DNA of 64,000 nucleotides from Actinomyces sp. ph3 (GTDB lineage Bacteria > Actinomycetota > Actinomycetes > Actinomycetales > Actinomycetaceae), in NCBI RefSeq assembly GCF_000308055.1, contig NZ_CAGY01000007.1:119693-183692 (forward strand). The letters are read 5' to 3'. A program made the translations under genes and the position numbers. Shown here piece by piece: positions 16,801-26,481 of the stretch; positions within the stretch are counted from its first letter, which is position 1; each line of letters opens with the position of its first letter. The notes under the pieces were generated by a model. The model worked only from the letters and a program-made list of their open reading frames with translations. It had not been told where the DNA came from and did not search any database.

Positions 16801-19056
16801 ATGTCTGACTCCGCTCGCGCTACTACCCCAGTAGCTGAAGAACAAGAATTCGTTGACCGCGCGTACTCGCGATTGGATCAACTGCGTTCTCAATACCGCG
16901 AGCAGCGTCAGAAGATCGATGCTAATCACGGGGTCGGTAATGCTCAGGGATGGACTGAGCGCGATGCTCTGGCCACTCACTTTGCCGAATTGTCTTCCCG
17001 ATTGGATAACGTCGAAGAGCGCTTAGTATTCGGGCGCCTCGACATGAAGGACCATGCGACCCACTACATCGGTCGAATCTCTCTTCTCGATGAGCATTCC
17101 TCTCCCCTTCTTGTCGACTGGCGAGCTCCAATTTCTGCCCCCTTCTATCAAGCGACAGCCCAAGAGCCTCTGGGAGTCGTTCGCCGCCGACATATTGCGA
17201 CTCGCGCGCGAACAGTTACTTCGGTTGAAGATGAACTTCTTGATGTCGATCAAGCACAGCATCAAGGACTCACCCTCCAAGGTGAAGGCGCTTTGATGTC
17301 CGCACTCTCTTCGGCGCGAAGTGGCCGAATGGGAGATATCGTTGCAACGATCCAGGGCGAACAGGACCGAGTGATCCGTGCCAGCGATCGAGGAATCCTT
17401 GTGGTTCAAGGCGGCCCAGGCACAGGCAAGACTGCCGTTGCCCTACACCGAGCCGCCTATCTTCTCTACACGCAGCGCGAGAGACTCGAGCGTTCGGGAG
17501 TACTTATCATTGGTCCCTCTCGTACCTTCCTGCGCTATATCGAGCAGGTTCTTCCATCCCTCGGCGAATCCGGTGTCGTACAGATGACCATCGGTGACAT
17601 CGTCCCCGGCTTAAGCGCGCACGACGATGATCCCGTCGATATCGCTGCAATTAAGGGACGCGCGGCTTTCAGTCGTATTCTGCGCGAAGCAGTTCGTCTA
17701 ATCCCACGTCTTCCCGATCGCGATCAGGTTCTTCAAGTCTGGAATCGCCGCGTTACTTTGCGAGTGAAGGATGTGCAGGAAGCTCTTTCGCGCGCGCGCC
17801 GAAGCGGCCGACCACACAATGTCGCGCGAGAGTCTTTCGCGATGGGCCTTATGGAGCTACTTGCTGGACGCCTGATCGTGGAAGCTGGGGATGCATCCAG
17901 CACGGCAGATATCGATCCTGATGATTTGAGGACCTGGATGTCTGAGATCCGCGACTCGGTCGATGCCCGTCGGGCAATTAACTTGGCATGGATGCCCACA
18001 CAGGCACCTGCCTTCCTTCGCAAGCTGTGGTCGCGCCCTGATCTCCTAGCCCAAGCGAACCGTAAGGCAGGCACTCCCCTGTCGCTCGAAGACTTGAGCC
18101 TCTTGTACCGAGCTCAAGATGAGCCGCTCACCATTTCAGATATTCCGCTGATCGACGAACTCGAAGAGCTCTTGGGCACGCTTGATCTCGCTTCAGCCCA
18201 GAAGCGCCGAGCCGAAGAACAGCGAGAAAAAGAGGAACGGGAGCGCGCGAACGAGGCATTGAAAGCGACGGGCCTGGGCGGCGGAATTGTCACCGCAGAT
18301 ATGCTGATGCGCCAGACTCAGGAGGCACCCTCGCTCCGGCCGCTTGCTGAACGCGCACGGGCAGACCGTTCCTGGACTTATGGGCATATTGTCATTGACG
18401 AGGCCCAAGATCTTTCCCCTATGGCGTGGCGTTGCCTTTTGCGACGCTGCCCAAGTCGTTCAATGACGGTTGTTGGCGATCTTGACCAAAAACGAGGCCA
18501 TCGACGTCCAAATTCGTGGAAGCAAGCTCTTGGCCCAGCGGCTCGCGCCTTCAGCGAAGAGTTCGTTCTTTCAATTTCATATAGGACTCCTCGGGCATTA
18601 ACCCGAATCGCGCAGGCCGTTATGGCACAGCACGGTACGCCGGTTCTCTACCCCATGGAAGCTGTTCGGGATGTTCCCGACTGCTATCAGGTTTCACATA
18701 CGCACAAGGACACGCTCAAGGAATGCGTCTCTCAAGTCGTCTCCACAATGGAAGAACGCCTTGACCGCGAAGAGGGCGAGGGAAAAGGACGTATTTGCGT
18801 GATCGTTCCTGATGCTCAGGCGCAGCTGTGGCATGCGGATGAATCAGGGGCAAGCGCTTTGGATCAGCGAGTGAGTTATCTGACTGCGGCTGGATCTAAG
18901 GGTTTGGAATTTGATTCCGTCGTTGTTGTCGAACCGGGCGCCATTCTTGATCAAGGTAGCGGCGACCTTTTCGTTGCTCTCACCCGCGCAACTCACGATC
19001 TGCATGCCGTCACAACTACACAGCTGCCACGTGGCATGGAAGAGTGGGACGCCTAA
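16801..19056 (+). CDS. helD: RNA polymerase recycling motor HelD
   Basis: UvrD-like superfamily 1 ATPase that releases stalled or rifamycin-bound RNA polymerase from DNA in Gram-positive bacteria. The N terminus has a helical coil arm (residues ~15-75) followed by the HelD-typical RLVFGRLDM and LVDWRAPISAPFYQA segments. Walker A GGPGTGKT is at residues 204-211, the DEAQD Walker B at 533-537 and VVGDLDQ just after. The C-terminal 2A domain includes TAAGSKGLEFDSVVVV. At 751 residues it fits actinobacterial HelD. GGAAGG lies just upstream. A 6-bp inverted repeat (16690-16708) is in the upstream gap. It may affect rifampicin tolerance, by family knowledge only. Confidence 0.9.
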   Translation: MSDSARATTPVAEEQEFVDRAYSRLDQLRSQYREQRQKIDANHGVGNAQGWTERDALATHFAELSSRLDNVEERLVFGRLDMKDHATHYIGRISLLDEHSSPLLVDWRAPISAPFYQATAQEPLGVVRRRHIATRARTVTSVEDELLDVDQAQHQGLTLQGEGALMSALSSARSGRMGDIVATIQGEQDRVIRASDRGILVVQGGPGTGKTAVALHRAAYLLYTQRERLERSGVLIIGPSRTFLRYIEQVLPSLGESGVVQMTIGDIVPGLSAHDDDPVDIAAIKGRAAFSRILREAVRLIPRLPDRDQVLQVWNRRVTLRVKDVQEALSRARRSGRPHNVARESFAMGLMELLAGRLIVEAGDASSTADIDPDDLRTWMSEIRDSVDARRAINLAWMPTQAPAFLRKLWSRPDLLAQANRKAGTPLSLEDLSLLYRAQDEPLTISDIPLIDELEELLGTLDLASAQKRRAEEQREKEERERANEALKATGLGGGIVTADMLMRQTQEAPSLRPLAERARADRSWTYGHIVIDEAQDLSPMAWRCLLRRCPSRSMTVVGDLDQKRGHRRPNSWKQALGPAARAFSEEFVLSISYRTPRALTRIAQAVMAQHGTPVLYPMEAVRDVPDCYQVSHTHKDTLKECVSQVVSTMEERLDREEGEGKGRICVIVPDAQAQLWHADESGASALDQRVSYLTAAGSKGLEFDSVVVVEPGAILDQGSGDLFVALTRATHDLHAVTTTQLPRGMEEWDA

Positions 19057-19146
19057 AGGCGCGATATCTAAGCTCTTTTAGAGCTGCTTCTACGAGAATT
19101 TTCTTGGAAAAGGCAGGCCGGTTAGTCCCTCAGCTGCAGCCCTGAC

Positions 19147-19629
19147 CTATTTGTTTTTCGCAGCCTGTGTAGCCTTTTTAGTCTGAGAGCGTTCCCGCAG
19201 TGAATCAATCGCATCTGCAAAGTCGTCTAGCGAATTAAACGCATGATAGACAGAGGCAAAACGTAGGTATGCGATCTCATCAAGATCTTGAAGGAAGGGC
19301 AGAATCGCCTTCCCAACCTCATCGCTGGATACAGAAGAGACACCGGAGGTACGAAGATGCTCTTCAACCTGTTGGGCTAAAAGCGCCAGCTCATCATCGG
19401 AAACAGGACGCCCTTGGCACGCTTTCCTTACCCCAGCAACAACCTTATTTCGCGAAAACGGCTCAATGACACCAGAGCGCTTAACAACCTGGAAAGAAGA
19501 CGTTTCCAATGTTGTGAAACGTTTCTTACATGAGGTGCATTCCCTGCGCCGGCGAATCGAGGCGCCATCATCCGCAATACGTGTATCAACCACACGCGAA
19601 TCAGGGTTATGACAGAAAGGGCAGTGCAC
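19147..19629 (-). CDS. nrdR: Transcriptional repressor NrdR
   Basis: Zinc/ATP-cone repressor of ribonucleotide reductase genes. The N-terminal zinc ribbon shows CPFC and CTSC pairs, followed by the basic RRRREC region and the ATP-cone domain ([16 protein letters not shown]). The start is a GTG at 19629 with an AGAGG site. 160 residues with a Lys/Ala-rich tail. The divergent LysM/lexA pair plus nrdR matches the mycobacterial order lexA-Rv2719c-nrdR. Confidence 0.95.
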   Translation of the reverse strand: MHCPFCHNPDSRVVDTRIADDGASIRRRRECTSCKKRFTTLETSSFQVVKRSGVIEPFSRNKVVAGVRKACQGRPVSDDELALLAQQVEEHLRTSGVSSVSSDEVGKAILPFLQDLDEIAYLRFASVYHAFNSLDDFADAIDSLRERSQTKKATQAAKNK

Positions 19630-19701
19630 CCTCTAAAACTACGGTTGATCGATCAGATTCGCAACTAAGACACCACGGCGACAAGGAGAATAAAACGCAG
19701 G

Positions 19702-20157
19702 TCAACGAGTCGGGATACGCACTTCCTGACCAACTTGCAATGCACCCTGAACATCATTGAGCTCTTCGATGTCGTTGACAACATCTTTCAGCGGACGAGT
19801 AGTCGAGACTCCCTGAGCCAAACTCCACACGCTATCCCCGCCTGTCACAGAAACCACACGGGTTGGACCGTCGTAAGGCTGAGTTTGCAAAGCAAGACCC
19901 GCACCAACTGCAATTCCCGTAGCGGCAATAAACGCTACAGCACCGCTCAGCAAGCGCCGAAGTCCCAAAGACGAATGTGTAGCGATGACCGGGCGACGAC
20001 GCATCGAAGGATCATCATTGCGAAGGAGCTCACGGCGACGTCGAGCCGATGGCGCCTGACGAATGTCATAAACAGAGGCCAGGGATTCCTCGGAGACGAG
20101 TTGAAGGTGCGGGCGACGAGCCCCCTCTTGAGACGCTGCAACAGTCATTGTGCTCAC
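19702..20157 (-). CDS. LysM membrane protein, SOS cell-division inhibitor type
   Basis: 151-residue protein with a basic cytoplasmic N-terminal half, one membrane segment (LLSGAVAFIAATGIAVGAGLAL) and a C-terminal LysM-like domain (VSVTGGDSVWSLAQGVS to VGQEVRIPTR). It starts at GTG 20157 after AAAGGGA. It is divergent from lexA and shares two SOS boxes with it. Mycobacterial Rv2719c/ChiZ and corynebacterial DivS occupy the same place and block division during DNA damage, so a similar role is likely by position and domain, though sequence similarity is modest. Confidence 0.78.
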   Translation of the reverse strand: MSTMTVAASQEGARRPHLQLVSEESLASVYDIRQAPSARRRRELLRNDDPSMRRRPVIATHSSLGLRRLLSGAVAFIAATGIAVGAGLALQTQPYDGPTRVVSVTGGDSVWSLAQGVSTTRPLKDVVNDIEELNDVQGALQVGQEVRIPTR

Positions 20158-20188
20158 GATGTTTCCCTTTCAGTCGCACAGATGTTCG

Positions 20189-20204
20189 TCGAACACTTGT
20201 ACGA
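20189..20204. promoter_or_regulatory. SOS box (LexA operator) near the LysM gene
   Basis: TCGAACACTTGTACGA fits the actinobacterial consensus TCGAAC-N4-GTTCGA with one change in the right half. A further GTTCG half-site directly upstream (20184-20188) gives three half-sites in a row. It lies 32 bp upstream of the LysM gene start and probably controls that gene. Confidence 0.75.
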
Positions 20205-20236
20205 TAGCAATTCTTTTGGGAGATGTCGAGCCACTT

Positions 20237-20252
20237 TCGAACATATGTTTGA
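20237..20252. promoter_or_regulatory. SOS box (LexA operator) at the lexA promoter
   Basis: TCGAACATATGTTTGA is a close match to the mycobacterial and actinobacterial LexA box. Its right end overlaps the likely -35 element of lexA, so LexA binding would block RNA polymerase directly. Confidence 0.88.
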
Positions 20253-20276
20253 TTTACTCATTTTCTCCCGTATTCT
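20249..20276 (+). promoter_or_regulatory. lexA promoter
   Basis: TTGATT (20249-20254) and TATTCT (20271-20276) are separated by 16 bp and lie about 65 bp before the lexA start. The -35 box overlaps the SOS box. Confidence 0.55.
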
Positions 20277-20342
20277 TAACACTGTGAGTGGACCATTGAG
20301 CACGCTCATTTCCGTCCAGTTTTTAGTTCCGAAGGGATTATC

Positions 20343-21029
20343 GTGAGCAGCGACACAGAATTGACAGGTCGACAAATCGAAATTCTGCGCCTGATCAACA
20401 CCGAAGTGCGTCGACGCGGCTTCCCTCCTTCGGTACGTGAAATCGCGCAAATCGTCGGTCTTTCTTCACCTTCGACGGTCAAGCACCACCTCGACACACT
20501 CGAACGCCTCGGCTACCTTCAAAAGGTTCCCGGGCTTCCCCGAGCACTCGAAGTGTCTGAATCTGGAAGAACTCTTCTCGGAGAAAAGGACACAAAAGCC
20601 GCCTCGTCCCAAGAGATCGTGACGGTCGAAATTCCAACCGGCCACGTAGATGAAGACGCCTCAGCCATTCCCCTGGTCGGGCGAATCGCTGCAGGTACAC
20701 CGATTACCGCCGAACAGGCAATCGAAGATATCTTCCAGCTACCGACACGATTGACCGGTCATGGTGAACTCTTCATGCTCGAAGTCCACGGCGATTCCAT
20801 GGTCGATGCCGGCATCCTTGACGGCGATTTCGTTGTCATCCGCAGTCAATCCACTGCGATCAACGGCGAATTTGTTGCTGCAATGATCGACGGAGAAGCA
20901 ACGGTCAAAGAATTTTCCAGAACTTCTGACCACATCTGGCTCCTCCCCCACAACCAGGACTATGCTCCGATCCCGGGTGATGACGCCACAATCATGGGCA
21001 GGGTCGTCACTGTCATTCGTTCGCTGTAG
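20343..21029 (+). CDS. lexA: SOS regulator LexA
   Basis: Repressor of the SOS regulon with RecA-stimulated self-cleavage. The winged helix occupies residues ~8-70 (GFPPSVREIAQIVGLSSPST recognition region). The cleavage bond is Ala117-Gly118 (RIAAGTP) and the catalytic pair is Ser152 (GDSMVDAG) and Lys189 (ATVKEF). It starts at GTG 20343 with GAAGGGA upstream. 228 residues, complete. Two SOS boxes upstream indicate autoregulation. Confidence 0.97.
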   Translation: MSSDTELTGRQIEILRLINTEVRRRGFPPSVREIAQIVGLSSPSTVKHHLDTLERLGYLQKVPGLPRALEVSESGRTLLGEKDTKAASSQEIVTVEIPTGHVDEDASAIPLVGRIAAGTPITAEQAIEDIFQLPTRLTGHGELFMLEVHGDSMVDAGILDGDFVVIRSQSTAINGEFVAAMIDGEATVKEFSRTSDHIWLLPHNQDYAPIPGDDATIMGRVVTVIRSL

Positions 21030-21047
21030 TAAATGACTTTTCACTGA

Positions 21048-21099
21048 GACTTAATGGGTGTGGCCCCGACGCACGCGTCGGGGCCACACCCATTAAGTC
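21048..21099. terminator. 24-bp perfect hairpin between convergent lexA and ldh
   Basis: Arms 21048-21071 and 21076-21099 pair at all 24 positions around a 4-nt loop. It lies between the stops of lexA (+) and ldh (-) and can act on both strands. Neither strand has a clear T tract after it. Confidence 0.8.
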
Positions 21100-21111
21100 A
21101 ATCCCCTAAAT

Positions 21112-22098
21112 TTAGAAACCCAAATCTCGGGCGACTTGGCGAAGACGAGTTGCCGATTCGGTCAAGCCATCACGCTCGGCAAGAGTGAGCGGCGGGTTCA
21201 GCACGCGGCCCGCTCCATCACGGCCAACCAGGGTCGGTGCCGCCATGCAGACATCCGAGATGCCTTCCCAGTCTTCAAGGAGCGTCGAAACAGTGAGCAC
21301 ACGCTGCTCATCACGCAAGACCGCACGTGCGATATTCGATCCAGCCAAGCCGATTGCGTAGTTTGTTGCCCCCTTGCCCTCAATGATCTTGTAGGCAGAG
21401 TTCACGACGTCCTTTGCAATCTGTTCACGAAGCTCAGTATCAAAGAGTCGGCCCGAAAGCGTCGGTCCCCAGTGGCGCAGAGGAACATTACCAATCTCGG
21501 CAGAAGACCACAGCGCAACTTCAGAATCTCCGTGCTCACCAGCGACATATGCGTGAATGTTCTGAGTGGCAACTCCTGTTTCGCGAGAAACGAGGTAACG
21601 CAAACGCGAAGTGTCCAAAACCGTACCCGAGCCAAAGACCTGATTACGCGGAAGGCCCGTAATCTTCAGTGCCGCATAGGTCACGACATCGACGGGGTTC
21701 GTGATGAACATGAAGCGAGCCTCGGGGGCAACGTTCAAAAGATTAGGGAGGATCTTACGCATGAGGTCAACGGTGGAACCAGCAAGTTCCAGTCGCGACT
21801 GACCGGGCTTCTGCTTAGCACCGGCAGTGACAATCACCAGGTCTGCTCCACGGACGATCTCAACATCGTCCGAGCCTTCAATGGAGCCAGAAGGAGTGAA
21901 CTGAATGCCGTGCGCCATATCCAAGGCTTCGGCTTCCACCTTCGGCTTGTTGATATCGTGCAAGACGATGTCACGCGCATCTCCGCGCATCAAGCAGGCA
22001 TAGGCAACGGCAGTACCAACAGCACCTGCGCCAATAATCGCAATCTTTGAAGGACGGCCAGAAGAGCTGGGATACAGGCTTTGAGAGTGGGTGGGCAT
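21112..22098 (-). CDS. ldh: L-lactate dehydrogenase
   Basis: NAD-dependent enzyme that reduces pyruvate to L-lactate, regenerating NAD in fermentation. The NAD loop is IIGAGAVGTAVAYA; VTAGAKQKPGQSR is the mobile loop with the substrate Arg; ITNPVDVVTY and GEHGDSE (catalytic His) follow. LDH rather than malate dehydrogenase is indicated by the Gln in KQKPGQSR. The ATG at 22098 has a perfect GGAGG; an ATG at 22125 would add nine unlikely residues. About 328 residues. Confidence 0.95.
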   Translation of the reverse strand: MPTHSQSLYPSSSGRPSKIAIIGAGAVGTAVAYACLMRGDARDIVLHDINKPKVEAEALDMAHGIQFTPSGSIEGSDDVEIVRGADLVIVTAGAKQKPGQSRLELAGSTVDLMRKILPNLLNVAPEARFMFITNPVDVVTYAALKITGLPRNQVFGSGTVLDTSRLRYLVSRETGVATQNIHAYVAGEHGDSEVALWSSAEIGNVPLRHWGPTLSGRLFDTELREQIAKDVVNSAYKIIEGKGATNYAIGLAGSNIARAVLRDEQRVLTVSTLLEDWEGISDVCMAAPTLVGRDGAGRVLNPPLTLAERDGLTESATRLRQVARDLGF

Positions 22099-22193
22099 GA
22101 AGCAACCTCCTAAACAAATGAACATCCCTATTCTCTCAGATCACCCTTCATCCTGATAGGCCAAAATCCCCTAATCAAACGAAGTGTGCTGCT

Positions 22194-24143
22194 TCAGTCT
22201 TCATGCAGCTCAGCATTGAGTCTTTCCAAAGCACCCGTCACAACATCAAGGTCGCGGGTACGCCAAAACTCAGGCATCGACTGGATAATAAAACGCCCGT
22301 AGCTGCGGGACTGAAGACGCGAATCAAGAACGGCAACAACGCCTCGGTCATTATGGGAGCGCAGAAGACGTCCGGCTCCCTGCGCCATCATGAGCGCTGC
22401 CCTAGTGACGCTCACTTGGAAAAAGCCCTTGCCTCCCTGCCGATCAGCATCCTCGGTCAAGGCCTTGACTATCGGATTCTGTGGATGAGGGAACGGAATT
22501 TTATCGATGACGACCAAGCGACATGAGTCACCGACGACATCGACGCCCTGCCACAGCGACATCGTCCCAACCAAAACGGAATCACGATTAGACCGGAAGC
22601 GCTTGATCAATGCTGGTAGAGAGTCCTCTCCCTGGAGCAACACATCTGAGACGCCCTCGGCTCGAAGCTTTTGCGCGCCCTGTCGCGCCGCCGCCCACGA
22701 GGCATAAAGAACAAGAGCTCCACCGCCACTGGCCTTGACCAAAGAGACCATCTGCTCCATCGCTGCTGGACTAGGTTGCCCATTACTCGGTGCTGGAAGT
22801 CCTGCTGCGATGTACAAGATCCCCTGGCGAGAGGCGTCAAATGGCGATCCGACATCCACTCCCCTCCATGGCAGTGGAGCCAAATTCAACCCCGTGCTAT
22901 ACGCAAGCGAGTCAAAACTCCCACCCAGACTCAATGTTGCAGAAGTCAGAATTGCCGGCCGCTGACCAAAGGCGTTGTCAGCCAAAGAAGGCGCAACTTG
23001 CAAGGGCGCGATCATCAAGGATGACAGGCCTCGGTCTTCATCGCGCTCAACCCAGGTCACGCTCTTCTCAGCGTCACGCCCCCACGCTTGCAGCACCTCA
23101 TCAAGTTCATCACTGAAGGCTCGCACCAGAACTTTCGTCGCAGCCTCAAGTTGAAGAGTGGAAATCTGCGTATCAAGGTCACGTTTAGCCGTGTCCAAGG
23201 CGGACATGACTGGTTTGAGGCTTGTTCGGTCAGTCATTAACCCGACTTGGAAGCTTTGTAGGACAGCATCAAGCTGTGCGGCAACGTGATCAAGCGCATC
23301 AGTGTCCACAGAGGCCAAACTTCGAAGCCGGCGTGAAATCCGCGTCATAGACTTCAAGGAGAGCGCAACCGATGCCTGCTCACGCACCCGCTCTGCAAGC
23401 TCATGAGCCTCGTCAACCGCGAGCGCGCCAATCGGCCCGAATAGATCGCTATCGCTCAAAGCACTGATCCCCAACAACGAATGGTTGGTGACGACAACAT
23501 CCGCTTCTTGCGCGGTTTCACGAGCCACCTGGGGAAAACAGTCATCGATCATCGGACACTGCTTGCCCAGGCATTCCAGACGTGACACTGAAACTTGCGA
23601 CCACGCTCGATCGCTTACCCCGGGATCAAGTTCATCTCGATCCCCCGTTTCCGTTTGCGACGCCCAGCGACGTAGACGGACAATCTCCGCGCCCAACTCA
23701 CTGGCCGGCGCGGCCTCGTCATCATCATCGCGCTGGTTTGGAACATCAAAAAGGGTTCCTTCCAAGGGGTATCCGCCGCCAAGTCGGAAGGTGCACAGAT
23801 AGTTATTCCACCCTTTGAGGAGCGCGACCCGAGGCCTGCGTCCGTGAACGTCTTCAATTGCCCGGGCTGCGACAGGGGCATCTTTGGTGAGGATTTGGTG
23901 CTGGAGGTTCAGTGTTGCGGTAGAGACAAGGACTCTTTCATCTCGACTGACGGCAAAATCCATAAGAGGAATCAAGTAGCCAAGAGATTTACCCGTACCG
24001 GTTCCCGCCTGAACAAGAAGGTGCTCAGGAGCTTCAAGGGCACTACAGATTTCCTCGAGCATCGTCTCTTGTCCGCTGCGCACCTGACCGCCCATCTCGT
24101 GAACAGCCGCGCTCAGCGCTTGCTTCGCCGTCGTAAGGCTCAT
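22194..24143 (-). CDS. dinG: DinG-type ATP-dependent DNA helicase
   Basis: XPD/DinG-family superfamily 2 helicase that unwinds DNA with a 5'-to-3' polarity. Walker A is AGTGTGKS at residues 46-53. The iron-sulfur domain keeps Cys residues in RLECLGKQCPMIDDCF, the DEAH box is AVDEAHEL, and the C-terminal motor contains LVGTMSLWQGVDV and QGAGRLLRS. There is no exonuclease domain. 649 residues. It overlaps hflX by 4 bp, so both are probably co-transcribed. The gap to ldh (22099-22193) holds the ldh promoter region. Confidence 0.9.
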   Translation of the reverse strand: MSLTTAKQALSAAVHEMGGQVRSGQETMLEEICSALEAPEHLLVQAGTGTGKSLGYLIPLMDFAVSRDERVLVSTATLNLQHQILTKDAPVAARAIEDVHGRRPRVALLKGWNNYLCTFRLGGGYPLEGTLFDVPNQRDDDDEAAPASELGAEIVRLRRWASQTETGDRDELDPGVSDRAWSQVSVSRLECLGKQCPMIDDCFPQVARETAQEADVVVTNHSLLGISALSDSDLFGPIGALAVDEAHELAERVREQASVALSLKSMTRISRRLRSLASVDTDALDHVAAQLDAVLQSFQVGLMTDRTSLKPVMSALDTAKRDLDTQISTLQLEAATKVLVRAFSDELDEVLQAWGRDAEKSVTWVERDEDRGLSSLMIAPLQVAPSLADNAFGQRPAILTSATLSLGGSFDSLAYSTGLNLAPLPWRGVDVGSPFDASRQGILYIAAGLPAPSNGQPSPAAMEQMVSLVKASGGGALVLYASWAAARQGAQKLRAEGVSDVLLQGEDSLPALIKRFRSNRDSVLVGTMSLWQGVDVVGDSCRLVVIDKIPFPHPQNPIVKALTEDADRQGGKGFFQVSVTRAALMMAQGAGRLLRSHNDRGVVAVLDSRLQSRSYGRFIIQSMPEFWRTRDLDVVTGALERLNAELHED

Positions 24144-25687
24144 TCATAGTCCTCAGCAGGGGCCGCCATGTCTGGCTCGGACATACCATTAGAACCAACG
24201 CTTGGAGTTTCTCCCTGCAATGGAAGAGCAACTGCTCGCACAGCCGCAGCTAATGCTCCGTCTACGCGAGCACGAATGCGCTCTCCCTCGCCAAGGTAGT
24301 CTTCCAGAAGGACTTCACCTTCTTCGTGGATACGATGGATGAGCGCTCCGTAAATATAGGGAACGATGCAGTCGATGACCTCGCGAGGACGCGGGAGCAT
24401 TGATGCGATGACAGTTTGAAGTTCAGAAATCCCTTCGCCTGTCACGGCACTAACAAGCACAGCACGTTCACTCAGAGAACGGACAAATGCGCGTTGTTCA
24501 TCACTGGCAAGATCAGCCTTATTGAAGACGATGAGCTCGGGAATATCGCGCGCTCCTTCAATAGTATCCAGAACCGAATGAACAGCCTGGATCTGGCCAA
24601 TTGGATCGGGGTGCGCAGCATCGACAACGTGAAGGATCACATCGGCCTCGCCAACTTCTTCCAAGGTCGAACGGAAGGCCTCAACAAGCTGGGTGGGCAG
24701 GCGCGACACAAAGCCAACGGTGTCTGAAAGCGTATAGGCACGCCCGTCCTCTGTTTGCGTACGACGGACCGTCGGGTCAAGGGTTGCAAAGAGAGCGTCT
24801 TCAACCAATACATCCGCGCCCGTCAGGGCATTGAGAAGCGTGGATTTTCCAGCATTTGTGTAGCCAGCGATGGCAACGGAAGGAATGGTTGAACGCGAGC
24901 GATTCGCACGCTGGGCTTGGCGTGCCGGCTCCATTCGACGAATCTGCTCACGCAGTTTTGCCATGCGGTTTCGAATACGGCGTCGGTCCAGCTCAATCTT
25001 CGTTTCACCCGGGCCTCGCGAACCTATACCTTCACCCGAGGCAACACGGCCGCCAGCCTGACGCGACATCGAATCGCCCCACCCGCGAAGACGCGGAAGG
25101 AGGTATTCCAACTGTGCCAATTCGACTTGAGCTTTACCTTCTCGCGATTTGGCGTGCTGAGCGAAGATGTCCAAAATCAACGCGGTTCGATCAACAACCT
25201 TGATCTTGACAACGTCTTCCAAGCCGCGTCTTTGGGAAGGGGCAAGGTCACCATCAACAATGATTGTGTCTGCACCATCAGCAGCAACAAGCTCAGCCAA
25301 TTCACGCGCTTTACCAGACCCCAAATAGGTTGCGGGATCGGGATGCGAACGTTTCTGGATGACACCGTCGAGGACTTGAGAACCAGCTGTTTGAGCAAGA
25401 GCTGCCAGCTCACGCAAAGAGTTCTCTGCTTCTTCTTCAGTTCCAGTGGTACGCAGCCCTACAAGCACGACCTTTTCAAGCCGAACCTGCCGGTACTCGA
25501 CTTCAGAAATTTCTTCAAGGTCGTTCGAGAGTCCTTGGATACGGCGGGTCCCCGCACGGGCCTCTCGTTCAAGTTCACCCGCCTGCGCGTGATGATCTTG
25601 CCCTTGAGTTGATTCCAGGGCGGTTCCTGTGCGCGCCAGGATACGCGCGACAACACCTTTTGCCCGCTCAGTGGAATCTTCGGTCAT
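24140..25687 (-). CDS. hflX: Ribosome-associated GTPase HflX
   Basis: GTPase that splits stalled 70S ribosomes under stress. The N-terminal HflX domain has the TYLGSGKARELAEL and NDLSPSQ-like (DGDLAPSQRRGLE) segments, then ILDIFAQHAKSREGKAQVELAQ, a Gly-rich linker (GGRVASGEGIGSRGPGETK) and the G domain with GYTNAGKST, DTVGFVSRLP and NKAD. 515 residues with an extended N terminus. Starts 139 bp from the divergent methyltransferase gene. Confidence 0.95.
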   Translation of the reverse strand: MTEDSTERAKGVVARILARTGTALESTQGQDHHAQAGELEREARAGTRRIQGLSNDLEEISEVEYRQVRLEKVVLVGLRTTGTEEEAENSLRELAALAQTAGSQVLDGVIQKRSHPDPATYLGSGKARELAELVAADGADTIIVDGDLAPSQRRGLEDVVKIKVVDRTALILDIFAQHAKSREGKAQVELAQLEYLLPRLRGWGDSMSRQAGGRVASGEGIGSRGPGETKIELDRRRIRNRMAKLREQIRRMEPARQAQRANRSRSTIPSVAIAGYTNAGKSTLLNALTGADVLVEDALFATLDPTVRRTQTEDGRAYTLSDTVGFVSRLPTQLVEAFRSTLEEVGEADVILHVVDAAHPDPIGQIQAVHSVLDTIEGARDIPELIVFNKADLASDEQRAFVRSLSERAVLVSAVTGEGISELQTVIASMLPRPREVIDCIVPYIYGALIHRIHEEGEVLLEDYLGEGERIRARVDGALAAAVRAVALPLQGETPSVGSNGMSEPDMAAPAEDYE

Positions 25688-25826
25688 TCAGTATCTCCAA
25701 GATGGTGAAAATTCGTGTGGGATCCGCTTCTTATTTTCCCATGTTTGGCCTATCTATGGGCGCGCCTGTGGAGAAAAAGAAGAGAGTTTCTCGTCGGGCG
25801 TAGCACTTCTCAAGTACCCTTGAAGC

Positions 25827-26444
25827 GTGGATGAACAGTACTTCACCGATTCTGAGCCCGCGTCAGCTGATGAGCTTCACCTGATTCGCGATCGAGTTCG
25901 CGGTTTTGATCTGGAGATGTGGGTGAGCGACAGAGTCTTTTCTGGTTCGCGTATTGATCTGGGGACTCGCCAGCTTCTTGCCGAGGCCCCCGCCCTCCCC
26001 GAACGCGGTAACTTCCTTGATGTGGGCTGCGGCTGGGGTCCTTTGGCCGTCACCATGGGTTTGGAGTCCCCCGAGGCAAGCGTTTGGGCCGTTGACGTCA
26101 ATTCGCGCGCGCTTGACCTGACCGCGCGCAATGCTTCCCTGAACGAGGCCGAGAACGTCCATACCCTGCATGCCGAAGAGGCCCCTGAGAAGCTTCGCTC
26201 TCAAGGAATCACCTTTGATGTGATCTGGTCTAATCCGCCTATCCGCATTGGAAAGAATGCTCTTCACGAGCTGCTGAAGACGTGGCTTTCCATGCTGAGT
26301 GCAAACGGTGTCGCCTACTTGGTTGTTCAGAAAAATCTTGGCGCCGACTCTTTAACGCAGTGGCTGTGCCAGCAAGGTTTTCCTGCAGAAAAGATCGCTT
26401 CCAAAAAGGGCTATCGGATTATTGAGGTCCGTGCGCATTCCTGA
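25827..26444 (+). CDS. RsmC-like class I SAM methyltransferase
   Basis: 205-residue methyltransferase of the MTS/RsmC small domain type. The SAM loop is FLDVGCGWGPLAV and the catalytic NPPIRIGK motif is typical of guanine-N2 rRNA methylases, so 16S rRNA (G1207-like) is the probable target. It is half the length of E. coli RsmC, as in many Gram-positives. The GTG start at 25827 has no ribosome site, and a TACCCT box ends 6 nt before it, which suggests a leaderless mRNA. Confidence 0.83.
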   Translation: MDEQYFTDSEPASADELHLIRDRVRGFDLEMWVSDRVFSGSRIDLGTRQLLAEAPALPERGNFLDVGCGWGPLAVTMGLESPEASVWAVDVNSRALDLTARNASLNEAENVHTLHAEEAPEKLRSQGITFDVIWSNPPIRIGKNALHELLKTWLSMLSANGVAYLVVQKNLGADSLTQWLCQQGFPAEKIASKKGYRIIEVRAHS

Positions 26445-26481
26445 ATCTGCATCCCAATAATTTCAGGATTGTTTTGACATG

